From NCBI GenBank assembly GCA_019925105.1, contig JAHGAU010000037.1:124001-188000 (forward strand): a stretch of DNA of 64,000 nucleotides. Reading direction: 5' to 3'. This DNA is from Niebla homalea. Lineage: Eukaryota; Ascomycota; Lecanoromycetes; Lecanorales; Ramalinaceae. Of the stretch, positions 51,021 through 62,024 are shown piece after piece. The position numbers and the translations under genes are program-made. How positions within the stretch are numbered: the first letter of the stretch is position 1; each line of letters begins with the position of its first letter. A model generated the notes under the pieces. It was not told where the DNA came from, made no database searches, and was given only the letters and a program-made list of their open reading frames with translations.

Positions 51021-51228
51021 AGGTTCCCAGTTCGTACGGAGGGGTTTTTAGCCCTGGCTTTACCCCGTAGCCGGGCCATGGCGGGGGGTACCTTGACGGC
51101 GAGGTGCCCTGGGACCTCGACGGCGAGGTCCCTATAGCTCAGGTCCTGAGACAGGCCAATCAAAACACTACAAACACCAAAAACACCACGTATCCACATA
51201 TACACGTAGCAGGGATCGAGCAAATTAG
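51021..51228 (+). repeat. Split direct repeat B2 (un-RIPed)
   Basis: It matches B1 but keeps its original GC-rich sequence (GTAGCCGGGCCATGG, two GACGGCGAGGT words). It ends CGAGCAAATTAG at the point where B1 passes into A2. This is the outer 3' end of the element. The open frame antisense to it is not a gene. Confidence 0.85.
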
Positions 51229-51805
51229 TGACTCCTGATACAGCAAGCATTTTGTAATGCCAATGTGCTGAACGGAACCACAACCTCTTGGAAGAATAAG
51301 TGCATATGGATATTGCCACTATTCATGAGAGCCACCGCGGCCGTCTGATAATCTTACCGCAAAGACATTTCTTGGCTCGTCTGGGCAGATGGGTGGAGTT
51401 GCTTGGCGGAAGCTTGTATGTGAGGGCGGCGAGGAAGGGTCCTCGAGGAGGCTCACTCTGCCAACGATCATCCCTCCTACCACGGTCGCCTACGCCTATG
51501 TCCCCCATAAGACCTGTTCCGCCCAGAAAATCGCACATTGGCACTCCAGCCTAGATCATATCCGCCACGAAAGCCCACCCATGGCTGTGTCCATTCATGG
51601 CTGTTGCTTCTCCCACGAGGATTGTACAGTTCCCGTCATTGGCCTCAAAATCTCAACATCGCTACACCTCTACATCTGGAGGTGGGATGAAGCAGCAGCA
51701 GGGTGATATCATGTATAAAGAGACACTCCTCAACCACGCCATGGCCTTCCTGCAGTCTCCATCTCTCATCCATCAGCCTCTCCGAGCACCTCTTCCACTC
51801 CTGTC
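51229..51805. other. Normal-composition stretch 5' of the phosphate-transporter relic
   Basis: GC-balanced sequence with several short overlapping open frames in both directions and no recognisable protein. It probably contains the former promoter and 5' leader of the transporter. Confidence 0.4.
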
Positions 51806-53469
51806 ATGGCTCCCGCCGCAACTGCCAAGTATGACTGGATTCTTGCCATTATCACAATTGCCTTCATATGTAGCAACGATGTGGCAAACTCTTATGCGTC
51901 ATCCGTCGCTGCGGCATTCTGTCCGTCATCACCGAGTTCGTGGGCGCTGTTGGCCTGGGGGCGCGAGTAACGAGTACCATCAAAAATAATATCATCTCAA
52001 TCGACAATTTTGAAGGCAAGCCGGGGGTCCCCATGCTCGCCATGTGCTGCGCAGAAGTCGGCAGTGCAGCTTGGCTTATCATTGCAACGAGACTCGGTTT
52101 CTCCGTCTCCACAACGCAGACAGTCGTCGGGGCACTCATCGACGTAGGCTTTGCCTCTCGAACATCCGTCAAGTGGGCCTGGGATTCCGGCAGCGTCTCA
52201 CAAGTGGCTGCCTCGTGGGCCATTGCTCCGGGCATCGCGGCCGGGCTCGCCGCTCTCCTCTTTGCGACATTGAAGTATTCCGTTCGCGAAAGTCAGGATC
52301 CACTAAAATGGGCCATGAGACTCATAGCTTTCTATCTCGCTTTCACAGCAGCCATGCTTACCCTCTTCGTTGTGGTCGAGACCCCTACCGCCCTCCACTG
52401 GAGGAATTTGGCGCCGGAAAAGCCGTTGGCATAATCCTCGGGGTGTTCTTCGGGTGTCTGGGTATTGCATATGTCTTTTTTGTACCCTACTTTGAGCGCA
52501 GACTGCTCAGAAGTGATGCTCGATTAAAGTTCTGGCATATTCCTCTCGGTCTGTTGCTTCGACTAGAGAATCCGCCCATTGATCTCCCAGCCGACCACCA
52601 TGGTAGCGTCGTCATAGATCATTATGAAGGTGCCTACCTGGCGGATGATGAGTCGTCGTATGCTTCCAAGTTGGACATACAGACTGGTGCAGACATGAAG
52701 GGTGAAACGGCCGACGTGTCAGCACTCGAAGCAGGTAAGACCCATGATGGCGCCAATCTGCGATGGAGGAAGGCACCTCTCGATCCGGAAGAGCGCTTTC
52801 TTGCCCCAGTCAAGCACCACCCCATGTTCCATCCTTCCCGCCTTTGGGGATACGCCAGATACATCCTATTGCAAGGCGTGACCAGAGACTGTGTGACCTT
52901 CGGCAACGACAAAGTCCAGAAGGTTCACGGCAAGGCGATCCAGTACGACAATTTAGGTCGAACATCCATGGACCTATGCGCAAGTCGCCAGCGCCATGAT
53001 CATCTCCATCGCGCACGGCTCCAACGACGATTCCAACGCCCTCGGTCCCTGGTCCGCGGTATATACGACCCATTAAGCCGGCGCTGTCGACACCCCATCA
53101 AAGACCCCGGTTTGGGCCCTTGCTATCGCTGGCCTGCTCCTAGGCACTGGGTTCTGTTTCTTCGGATACCCATATCATCCGCTCCATCGGCAACCGTATC
53201 ACGCAGATTTCGCCAACACGGGGCTTTTGCATGGAGCTCCGGGCTGCCATGACGGTTTTGCTGGCCTCGAGGTTAGGATTGCCGGTCAGTACCACGCAGT
53301 GCCTCTGCGGTGCTTGCGTGGGCGTCGCGCACATGAATTAACGATCTGGGTGCTATCAACTGGAGACAGATGGCCTACTTTCTTTACCGGGTGGATATTG
53401 ACCCTGCCGGTCGCTGGTTTGATTTCGGGGATGTTCATGTTGCTTACGCTGAACACACTGCACTTTTGA
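51806..53469 (+). pseudogene. PHO89-type Na+/phosphate symporter relic (PHO4/PiT family)
   Basis: Starting at ATG 51806 (MAPAATAKYDWILAI) the first family signature SNDVANSYASS is seen; then a deletion/frameshift near 51905-51920 leads to VITEFVGAVGLGARVTSTI and GVPMLAMCCAEVGSAAWLI, LGFSVSTTQTVVGALI, VKWAWDSGSVSQVAASWAIAP. A second shift near 52390 leads to the cytoplasmic loop (GAGKAVGIILGVFFGCLGI, then KHHPMFHPSRLWGYARYIL). A third near 52955 leads to PWTYAQVASAMIISIAHGSNDDSNALGPW, where the second signature has Asp in place of Val; a stop follows near 53074, and two more frame changes reach SRLGLPVSTTQCLCGACVGVA and GWILTLPVAGLISG. Family proteins import phosphate at the plasma membrane. 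Five or more lesions make this a clear pseudogene; the mutations are indels, not RIP. Confidence 0.88.
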
Positions 53470-54383
53470 TCTGGTGTTTTGATCGGATGTATATATGTGC
53501 GGCTTGTCTTGGGTAATGGATGAGGAAGATGTATACGCTGAGTATAGGCAAAATTATATAGCTGGGGTAGGGTTGCAATTGACCTTGCATTCTTCAGGTT
53601 CTAAATAGTCCCCAGATAAGAATCAGAATGAGAAAAAGTCCCGCATAGATCTCTTGCAGAATACCAACACACATCGTTACCACGACCCGCGATTAATAAT
53701 TCTGAAACGGTTCACAAGTTATTACTTATAAGCGCCTCAGCAATACAGTGGTGATAAAATGGGGTGTTTAAATCGTTCTCTCTCCTTTTATATTTCGCCG
53801 TGTGTTTAAACACGACTTACCCTATGCCCCAAAAATTTTTCAAATACCGGGATCATCTTCGTAACAGCAGATGATTAAGTGGAATCCCAATTTCATTGGG
53901 GTATACCAGCGTAAACACATGACCCTCAATGAATCTATAAGCGGAGAATTGCAAGAGCACCATCGCTCCCTTCCATACCATACCGTCCCATCATTGTTCC
54001 TTAATACCCATCATGATTCACAGACAGGGGTTGGAGTCCATCATACGTTTCCTCTTCTGTATTATGGGGGTCCAATCAAAACACTTACACCGCGAGTCCA
54101 AAAGTATAAAAAAACGATCTCTTCCGAAGAAAACAGCCTGAGGATGGTAACATATTTTGTTCCTCAATGTCTGATCAGGCTGGGCCGTATCTCTACGCTC
54201 CCACTACTCCCTGTATATCTCTCATCAGGGATTTGCTAGGAATGCGCGGCCCTCCCGTAAAAACGAAAGTACTTAGCGACCTGACAAGCGCAGCGTCGGC
54301 TTACTCCTCTAGCCGCTGCTACCGTTTCAGGTTGACTTCATGGGTCTCACTGTCTCCTCCTACACAAGGAGCGAATGGGTAAA
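53470..54383. other. Intergenic stretch, no supportable gene
   Basis: Balanced composition. A 122-codon plus-strand frame (53871-54239) shows no family resemblance and no biased codon pattern that I can see, so I do not call it. Short TTTAAACAC/GTGTTTAAA words near 53765-53810 form a loose inverted repeat. Confidence 0.4.
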
Positions 54384-55133
54384 TCACCGTATCCGAAACC
54401 AGCTTCGCACCTCCTCGTCTCTGTTCAGCATTTCCTGCTCCACTTCCGGCAAGGTCACAAACAAATCGTACACGCGTTTTAGCGCGAGCAAGTTGCTTGA
54501 GAATCCTTGGCATTATTTTTTTGCGCGCATCCCCTTTAATAGCTTTTACTAACTCCATAAATAGTACGTTAAACATAAAGCTATTAACTGTGAAAAGTAT
54601 ATATATATTAAGGAATTAATCTATATAAATTTTATATATTTAAACTTAATAATATTGAGTAAGAAAGGGGTTTTTATTTAGGATAAAATTTATTAACGGA
54701 TAAATTCCGCTCTTAATCTTTGGATTTGAAATGTACCTTTTTTCAACACCCTTTATTACTACGTTATAGTTAAAGATATAGGTAAAACTTAACAGTATAT
54801 ATATAGTAACGTAAAGGAATCATTTGCGACCGAGAACACAAAATATTGAATGTTTATAAAGGATATCGGTTTGAACCACCAAAGTAGGTACGCGCAAAAA
54901 GCAATGCCAAGGATTCTCAAGCAACTTGCTCGCGCTAATTCATCCGGCCGCCTCTCACAATCCGGGAAGAGGATGAAGAAGCCCGGCCCGGGCACGGCCC
55001 ACGTCCGCACAGCGCTCGGCGGTCCGATCCCAAAATCAAAGGCTGAGGTCTGAGTCCATGGCATCCACAGATAAGAGCCCTTAAAAAATGTTGTAAAGAT
55101 CCCCCCATCGCAACAGTTCTTCTTGATCACGTC
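54384..55133 (-). pseudogene. C-terminal relic of a BAHD-like acyltransferase, split by a MITE
   Basis: On the minus strand, 55133 to 54938 encodes SVGDVIKKNC, FTTFFKGSYLWMPWTQ, then DFGIGPPSAVRTW and ILFPDCERRPDE. After removal of the MITE and one TA the frame continues as LKRVYDLFVTLPEVEQEMLN, RDEEVRSWF and stops at 54384. The DFG-x-G motif and the helix before the end (EMLNRDEEV) fit the C-terminus of BAHD-type acyl-CoA transferases (PF02458) and relatives of fungal secondary metabolism. The catalytic HxxxD half is absent: a stop codon lies just upstream and beyond 55.2 kb is RIPed transposon DNA. So the gene was already truncated, or was cut by repeats. The acceptor substrate cannot be inferred. 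Confidence 0.65.
54482..54935. mobile_element. 454-bp mariner-type MITE, copy 2 (TA target)
   Basis: Same TIRs as the 44473 copy (GCGCGAGCAAGTTGCTTGAG and complement), opposite orientation, TA duplicated at 54480-54481 and 54936-54937. The interior aligns along its whole length, with scattered C/T and G/A differences. Like copy 1 it lies inside coding sequence. Confidence 0.92.
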
Positions 55134-55698
55134 GCCAACGCTTTAAGATGCTTTATCGGAAGGACAAACTATGCGCTGATTCAGGATGCGGCATGTCCTT
55201 AATCGACCGGCATTACCTTAAAAGCAGATCGTTAAATATTACATTAAAGATACTTTTACACGGCGATCCGCGTATAAGGATTAAAGGATAAGCTTTACAA
55301 TAGCGCCGAGTACTTTAATTTAAATCTATATATTCTTAAATATATAAAGGATAAAGTAATAATCATAATATATATTAAATAAGTATTCAATTAAAGGATA
55401 TCTTTTTTTTACGGTAATAACTTTATAGGCGAAGTTATTTATTATTTTTTTATTATCAATCTTTATTAAGGATTTTTCTTTCTTCCTATATAATTAAGGC
55501 GATAATTACTACGTTTATTAATATATTTAATTATTTATTAAGTGGTACAATTATAAATAGTAATAATAATTAACAATCCGCGTTATAACGCCCGTTTCTA
55601 CGGTTTTAATCCTTCTTTTATATATATTTCTTTTCGTTAAAACTTACGTTGTTTTTATTATATCCTTACTTATAATTTATATATTCTTTTATTAAGAA
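55134..55698. other. Island border and RIPed DNA, no gene seen
   Basis: Composition falls to AT-rich at about 55210. No recognisable domain. Confidence 0.4.
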
Positions 55699-56130
55699 TA
55701 CTCCGGGAAGCGGGACGGGATGGGACGGGATTTGGATTCACTTATCCCATCCCGCGTGGGACGGGATAAGGGTTAAATCCCGTCCCATCCTATCCTTAAC
55801 CCAGCGGGATGGGATAGGGATATATTAATATCTTAGTTCTTAATATATTAACCGGATTAAGTGAATAATTCACTTTTAAAATTGAATTTTTGGATTTTTT
55901 TAAAGGGGTTTTTAATATATATAAAGACTTTTATATTATAAATAGTATATTTTATATTATAAATAATAATTCCGTAGTCTTAACGGGATCTTAGTATATC
56001 CCTATTCCATCCCGTCCCATCCCGTACTAATACGGGATGGGATAAACCTTATTCCATCCCGTCCCATCCCTATCCCTTCCCTATCCCGTCCCTATCCCAT
56101 GGGATATATCCCGTCCCGCTTGCCGGAAGA
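55699..56130 (-). mobile_element. 432-bp hAT-type MITE, weakly RIPed
   Basis: R end TACTCCGGGAAGCGGGACGG at the left and L end (CCGTCCC...CGCTTGCCGG) at the right, so it is inverted relative to the copies at 26625 and 36728. Subterminal GGGATGGGACGGGAT words and their complements are plentiful. A 7-bp word AAGAATA occurs at both borders (55694-55700, 56127-56133), but it overlaps the TIR, so the duplication is not certain. Confidence 0.82.
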
Positions 56131-59100
56131 ATATATAATAATACTTATAGTATATGAAGTAAAATTTTATATTGAATAACTTAAAGCTATTAATATAGGG
56201 ATTTTTAAATATACCCGGATTAAATAATCTTAAAGTAATTTAAATATTTTTTTTTATTATTTTAATTAATATATAAATTGTATTAATAATTTTACGGCCC
56301 TTAATTTATATTTATCGTTTAATTGTTGATATTTTATTAAGCTAAGTTTTAAGGTCGGTTTTAACATTTAAGTTACTAAGGTAATATTACTTCTAATAAT
56401 TATATATGCATTATATATATTATTAAAACGTCCTAGACCTTCTTATTTATACGATTTTAAAGGTATTTAATTTATTACGTTTTTCTTATTTACAATATTG
56501 GAATAATTCCGTTATAATCAACGTATATTAAATTTACTTTTAACGTAACTTCTTAAAGATTATTATTTATATAACTTAATTAATTTAAAAATACTTAAGT
56601 TCTAAGACTTACTTTTTAAATTTAAAAGATTATGGGCGGATTAATAATATTTTATTATTCTTTAAAGAAAGGTTAATAAAATTTATTATTAAGTAATCCT
56701 CAATGATACCCATAATTATTAATAAACACGAGATAATCCCGTAACTTATATAAGTTTACCCTGATCTTCTTTATTTTTTGATTAATATAAAATAGAAAAG
56801 TATATCCACTTTTTAATAAAAGAAATAAAATAATAATAAAATGAATAATAATATTATAATTAATACCTTGGTTAATATAATATTATTTAACTTTACTTTC
56901 TTTATTAAAGGATATTAAAATATTTATAAAATAAAGTATATTATCGTTAATATATTACTAATATTAATAAAAGTATTTTCAAAAAAGGGATTTACGGTAA
57001 CTCTAAGTAATTATATTTAATTTTAATTTTAATTTTTTTTCTATAAAGGAAACGATTAAATTAATATATAATTAGACAATATTAAGAAGGCTCTTTCTGA
57101 TCTCTTAAGTTATTATATAAATATATATAAGTTATATTTTACTATAAGTTTATAAGTTTTTTAGTTTAAAATAAGTTTTATATATTTGTTTTTATTTTTA
57201 TTATTTTTATTATTTTTTATACGGGAAAGTTTAAGTTAAGAGGGTACCATTAATAAAATAAATCTCATATCGGTGACTATTATAGGTTATTATTAATATT
57301 CCTGGCATATATACGATGTATTATTATTATATAATTATATAAATTTTTTATTTTTTATTTATTTATTAATTTTCTCGATCGGTTTTATTACTTACTTACT
57401 TTTCTTATTATTTATTCCCTTAATTTACTTTCTGGTGTTTCAATTCCCAGTCGCTTAATTTATAACATAAAATAAAGCGTTTATTACGTCTTATTATCGT
57501 ATTGAATAGTTTATAGTTATTTCCTGGGAATCTTAAGGACCGGTTCAAACCTTTTATAAATAATTCAGAACTTAATTATTACCTAAATAACTTTTAGCTT
57601 AATAGTTTACGTTCTAATAAGAAACATCTCTTTAAGAAGTATATACGATTATTTATACCTTATTAAGGAATTTTATTTTCGTTATTTTTATCGCTGAAAT
57701 ACACGGTTTAATTCAATTATTCGGATAACTGTTAAGGGGTATTATATATTTATTAATATTAAGGCACCCAGAATTACTTAATAAACCTTAAAAGATTACT
57801 TACTTAATATAAGACAGTTTTCAGGACTAACTTTATATCTTTAAGGAAAGTATATAATACTCCGAATTAAGATAAGGAGTTTTACTTATAATATGCGGTT
57901 CGGTCGCTTAGAAACTCGGTCGCTTAGAGTAATTTAATAAGATTTAGAATTTAATCCGGTTTAATTAGTCGGAATAATTTAATAAGTCTTACATTTTAAG
58001 TATTATAATCGTTCATTATTAAATAATAGTTTAACGTCATTTAAGGTAATTAATTGTTTTCTATTTTTTTCTTTAATTACTATTATTTCTTTTACTTTAA
58101 AACAGCGGCTTTTGTTAATATATAAGTTATATCTTTCTTAATAAAAATTTAAAATATTTAATAATATATCCCATTATTTGTTAATTAAGGTTTAAGCTTA
58201 TTATTAAGAGTATAAGGGTATTATTACGCTTTTATAATTAAGGCATTTTAAAGGTATCGTCGTATTTCTTTTCTTTTTAGTTTTTGATAATTGGTAATTA
58301 ATTAATAAATATTTAAGAATATTTTATTAATATGTACGAAGAGGGTCCCCGTATTGATCGAATATAGTAATAAGAATATCCGAATACGGCTACTTAAAGG
58401 GGGTTATTTAAATACTTTTATTTTTCATGATTTTAATATTTACTCGGTAAATAAACAATAATTAGGAATATTTCAAGGACGTATATAAATCTATAGCCTA
58501 TTACTCTCGTTATATAAATGTAATATAATGATAGTAAAAATCGGTTCTTTATAATATCTTCGTAGTTTTTATTACCGTTAATTAAGGAAAAGGTACAGTA
58601 AGTTATTTACGATTAAGTCTTATAATTAAACCGAATTCTTTAATATATATAAATAAATAAAAGCCTTCTTAAGACCGTTAGAAAAGATAAGAAGGAATAA
58701 AGGTAAAAAAGTGATAAAATAATATATAGTAATAAAGTATAATTAAAGACAAGCTAAATCCCCTATATAAGTAAATAAGGTATCGGATTTATATTATAAT
58801 AATCCATTATGCTCTCCCTTCTTAAAGTATCTATCAAGCGATTCCACCCTTAATTAACTCTTTTGGTATTTTCATCCCTTTATACACCCGATCGCAAGTT
58901 TGGTGTCTTCTATGCTCTCCCCCTTTCCAGTACCTTCAATATTATCCTTAGTATTTTATACATTAAATACGTCGGTATTATTTATATAGATTATTATAAC
59001 CGATTTAAACGTTACTAATACCCTTTTTTATTATTATATTTAATAGAATATTTTAACTTTTTTATCATCCCTTAAAGGCCTTAATATTATTATATGCTAT

Positions 59101-60240
59101 ACGGAAGAACTTATTTAAAGGATTACCCTTATAGCGGGTAAGAAAATGTAGAAGATATTTAGCTAAATATATACCTTATTAAATCAATTATTATTATTAA
59201 TTAAGGCTTAGTGTTTACGATTATACCGGATAAAGATCGTAAATTTATTTTTAATCTATAAATAATTATCTTTAAATGTATAAATATTAACTTATTATAT
59301 TTATCAACTTTTAACTTTTAAACGGACGGTTAAAATAAAATTATTAATAAGATTAATAAAATCGCTATAAAATCATATATTTATATATTGGATAACGTAA
59401 AGTTATCATTAATAATATTTTGCCGAATATAATTATACCTAAATAATATTATCTTAATATTATTATCGTTTATACTTAATAAAATAATTTACAGATTTTT
59501 AATTAAGCTTTATTGAAACCTTATTATATTATATTTATAATTTACGTTTTTAGATATACTTATTAAAGCATCCGATATAATATCCTTTATATAAATAACG
59601 GAAAAATATTATTACTACGGAAAGTATATACTTAAATATATAAGAATCGGTAATTATGTATTATTACGTTTACATAAGGCATATAAAATTTTATTAATAA
59701 CCTTAATTAATAAGAAGTTATCTTAATAATATATAGGTTTATTTCGAGTTATAAAGTATATTAAACATTTATCTTATCTACTTAAGAACTTATTACATTA
59801 GAATTTATACTTTATATTTCTTATTAATGAATTTAAGATTATTTTCATATTTAGTTTTAATTTATATGATTATCTTATACCCGATAAGTTTCCGTTTATT
59901 TTTATTAAAAGTAATATATCGTAATTATATTCATATAAAATAGAGAGACTATTATATAAAAGGAACTTTAAACGTAGACGTAACTTTATAATAGAGTACC
60001 TTATCCGTTAAAAAGGCTGGGGCTTAAAAGAGAATTTATAACGTAATATTAAGGACTTAAATAACATATATAAGCTTGCCTCAGGCCCTTAGAGCGTATA
60101 TGACGGCTTTGCCGCCGGCTAAGCCCCTTTAGGTTAGCCTGCTGCGGACGCTAACCCTTTTCGGCTAAAGCTGGGGTTATCGCGGCCGCGGTGTCTATAC
60201 GTTTAAGCGTAGAGCCCCGAATACAAGGCAGATTTACGTA
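56131..60240 (+). mobile_element. RIPed Ty3/gypsy chromovirus
   Basis: The 3' end of pol is readable on the plus strand: the integrase C-terminal part near 59610-59900 (YIRIGNYVLLRLHKAYKI, then YIGLFRVIKYIKHLSY and NLYFIFLINEF) followed by a chromodomain at about 59935-60075 (KIERLLYKRNFKRRRNFIIE, YLIR-stop-KGWGLKENL-stop-RNIKDLNN, where the stops are TGG turned to TAA). The body upstream is too mutated for me to place RT, and the left border is set only by the MITE. A direct repeat CGGTCGCTTAGA occurs twice near 57900-57935. Confidence 0.6.
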
Positions 60241-60245
60241 ATAAA
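60075..60245. other. GC-rich patch directly after the chromodomain
   Basis: About 170 bp that escaped RIP (GCCTCAGGCCCTTAGAGCG, GCCGCCGGCTAAGCC, TCGCGGCCGCGG) inside AT-rich DNA. It has several small hairpins, such as GGCTT/AAGCC and GGTTAGC/GCTAACC. It starts where the chromodomain frame ends, so it may be the un-RIPed pol tail or 3' untranslated part of the gypsy element, or a separate short insertion. Confidence 0.5.
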
Positions 60246-61475
60246 TAAAAAGTCCCGCGGTATATACGGAATTGGCAATTATTCAATTAAGAAAGGTGCT
60301 TTAAACGGTTTTAATTGTTAATATCGGAGAGCATTATAATTACTTATATATATATATAATAATATGGTTTTTATTTACCGGAATATAATAATAGTAATAA
60401 CTTATATTTTATACTTAGCGGGTTATTTAAATATTATTTATTAGAATAATTAATAATCTGCGATTATAAGCTGACTAATTATTTATAAGTGAGATAAGCT
60501 TTTTTATTTACTCTTTTATACGTTATTTTAACTATATTATCCATTCCGTATAATATTTTAAATAGCTTAAATATATAAGTTAAGTAAGAAAAAGTAAATA
60601 ACGCGGTAATCGCGTTTAACTACCTTTTACTATATAGATTAAGCGATTAAAAAAATATTTATTTAGTTTTTACCTTTTTTACTTTTTTAAATTTTATAAT
60701 TGATTAATCTATACCGGCCTAGTAAATCCTTTTACCTTCTTTATTTGCCTTTTTTCTTTCTATACTCTCCTTAGTAAGATTTTCTCTATGCTTAATATTA
60801 TATAATTATAATAAACGTTAAGAACGGTTATTATTTTAAGTTAAAAAAAGAAAATAATTAAGAAACTTAAATTATTTTTAAAAAAAAATTAATCTTAGGA
60901 TCCCTTAATAATAAAGGAAAGATAAAGGTAATAAACGTCTTGATGTCCAAAGATTATTCCGACAATTTAATTAAGGAAGAAAACAATAATAATAATAAGT
61001 AAAGTAAATTTATATATAATATTATATAAGAATAACCGGGACGCTTCTAGAATATACTAAAACTCCCCCTTAAAAGGAAAAAATTAATAATGCCTTAAAA
61101 GAGGGTTATTATAATTAAAAAAGTTAACTTATTAAATTATTTACGATACCGCGAAAATCTAAGTTATACTATATATTTGACTACGTAATATACAACCCCA
61201 ACAATCTTATCATCGGAAAACTTATCGACGGTAATTATATAAATAACGTTGATTTTAATGGCTTTTTACTTCATATTAATATAAATATTGACTTAATAAA
61301 TAAAGTTAAAACTTTTAACGTAAAATTAAATAATATTATACATTAATATCTCGGCCGTTATTATTAACCCTTTAAGCTTTATAATTAACCTAGCCATTTT
61401 AATAAGAATAATATAATTTATATTACGCATTATCCTTTCGGGATCGTAATAGAAATATATTAATATTAAGGAAAC
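60246..61475. repeat. RIPed AT-rich DNA, no gene seen
   Basis: Heavily AT-biased sequence without readable domains. Confidence 0.5.
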
Positions 61476-62024
61476 ATCAGCAAATCTGCGACCTGCTCAG
61501 AGCGAGTAGCCAAAAAAAAAAAGGGGGTTATTCACTCAGACCGCTCGTGAGTCACTTACGAGAATCCCAGAAAACTCAGGAGCGCTCCCAGCGGTCTTAA
61601 GCGGGTAAAAAAAAGTGTAAGATAAAAACGTTTAAAACGGTAAAATAACGGGTTTTATTTTTTATAAATTTTTTATTTAAGCTTTCTTAGCAGCGGGTAT
61701 TACCGTTTCCCCCCCTATAAGCCTTAATATTCGACGTTTTTTGAAATTAATTATAGATTCGGTTTTTTTAGCTAAAAGTTACTTTAATAGCTAGTAATTT
61801 ATCCTTAAAAGGGGGGTAGTTAAAGGGGGTAATTTAATTAAAAAAACGTTTAGTTAAAAAAAAAAAGTAAAACTTACGAGAATCCAAGAAACTTACGAGT
61901 AAGCCGGATATTCGTAAGCGCTCAGAGCACTTAAAGGCCAAGCGAGGGGGGATATAAGCTTAACCTGCTCAACCTGCTCGCTTGCACTCGGAGTGCTTAT
62001 ATACTGGTTCACAAATTTGCAGAT
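61476..62024. mobile_element. 549-bp TIR element (MITE-like), copy 2
   Basis: Same termini as 7353-7898 (ATCAGCAAATCTGCGACC ... CAAATTTGCAGAT) and the same orientation. This copy is somewhat less RIPed and shows the subterminal words more clearly: GACCGCTCGTGAG, ACTTACGAGAATCC twice, AGCGCTC and GAGCACTTA. No open frame and no evident target-site duplication. Confidence 0.72.

Larger units (their letters stand above)
46417..51228 (+). mobile_element. Tyrosine-recombinase retrotransposon (DIRS order, Ngaro/PAT-like), RIPed
   Basis: About 4.8 kb. Three enzyme regions can be read through RIP on the plus strand. Reverse transcriptase (48.28-48.98 kb): RRIYDLLYPRKESINNGIN, LVKKDLFNIFRYI, RIIPFLFNFIVKGL, and YYLNNFLNIFPPG, which is a RIP-mutated YLDDFL box. 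RNase H of the DIRS type (49.08-49.38 kb): LRKAYINVLKITAVLKAL, then IIIYLNNTEIIYGIKN. Tyrosine-recombinase C-box (50.36-50.5 kb): IITDV, then FIKKLNK-stop-KSDVY, a mutated GAATDA...KLGRWKSDVY with the candidate catalytic Tyr shortly after. Ends are not LTRs: repeats occur in the order A1 - coding - B1 - A2 - B2, the split direct repeats of Ngaro/PAT elements. As expected, I see no target-site duplication. A gag region (46.6-48.2 kb) is not resolved. Confidence 0.85.

Noticed and set aside
51005..51319. 104-codon minus-strand frame
   Set aside because: Antisense to repeat B2 of the YR retrotransposon and its flank.
53871..54239. 122-codon plus-strand frame
   Set aside because: No recognisable domain, no supporting neighbours and an unremarkable start; likely chance in balanced intergenic DNA.
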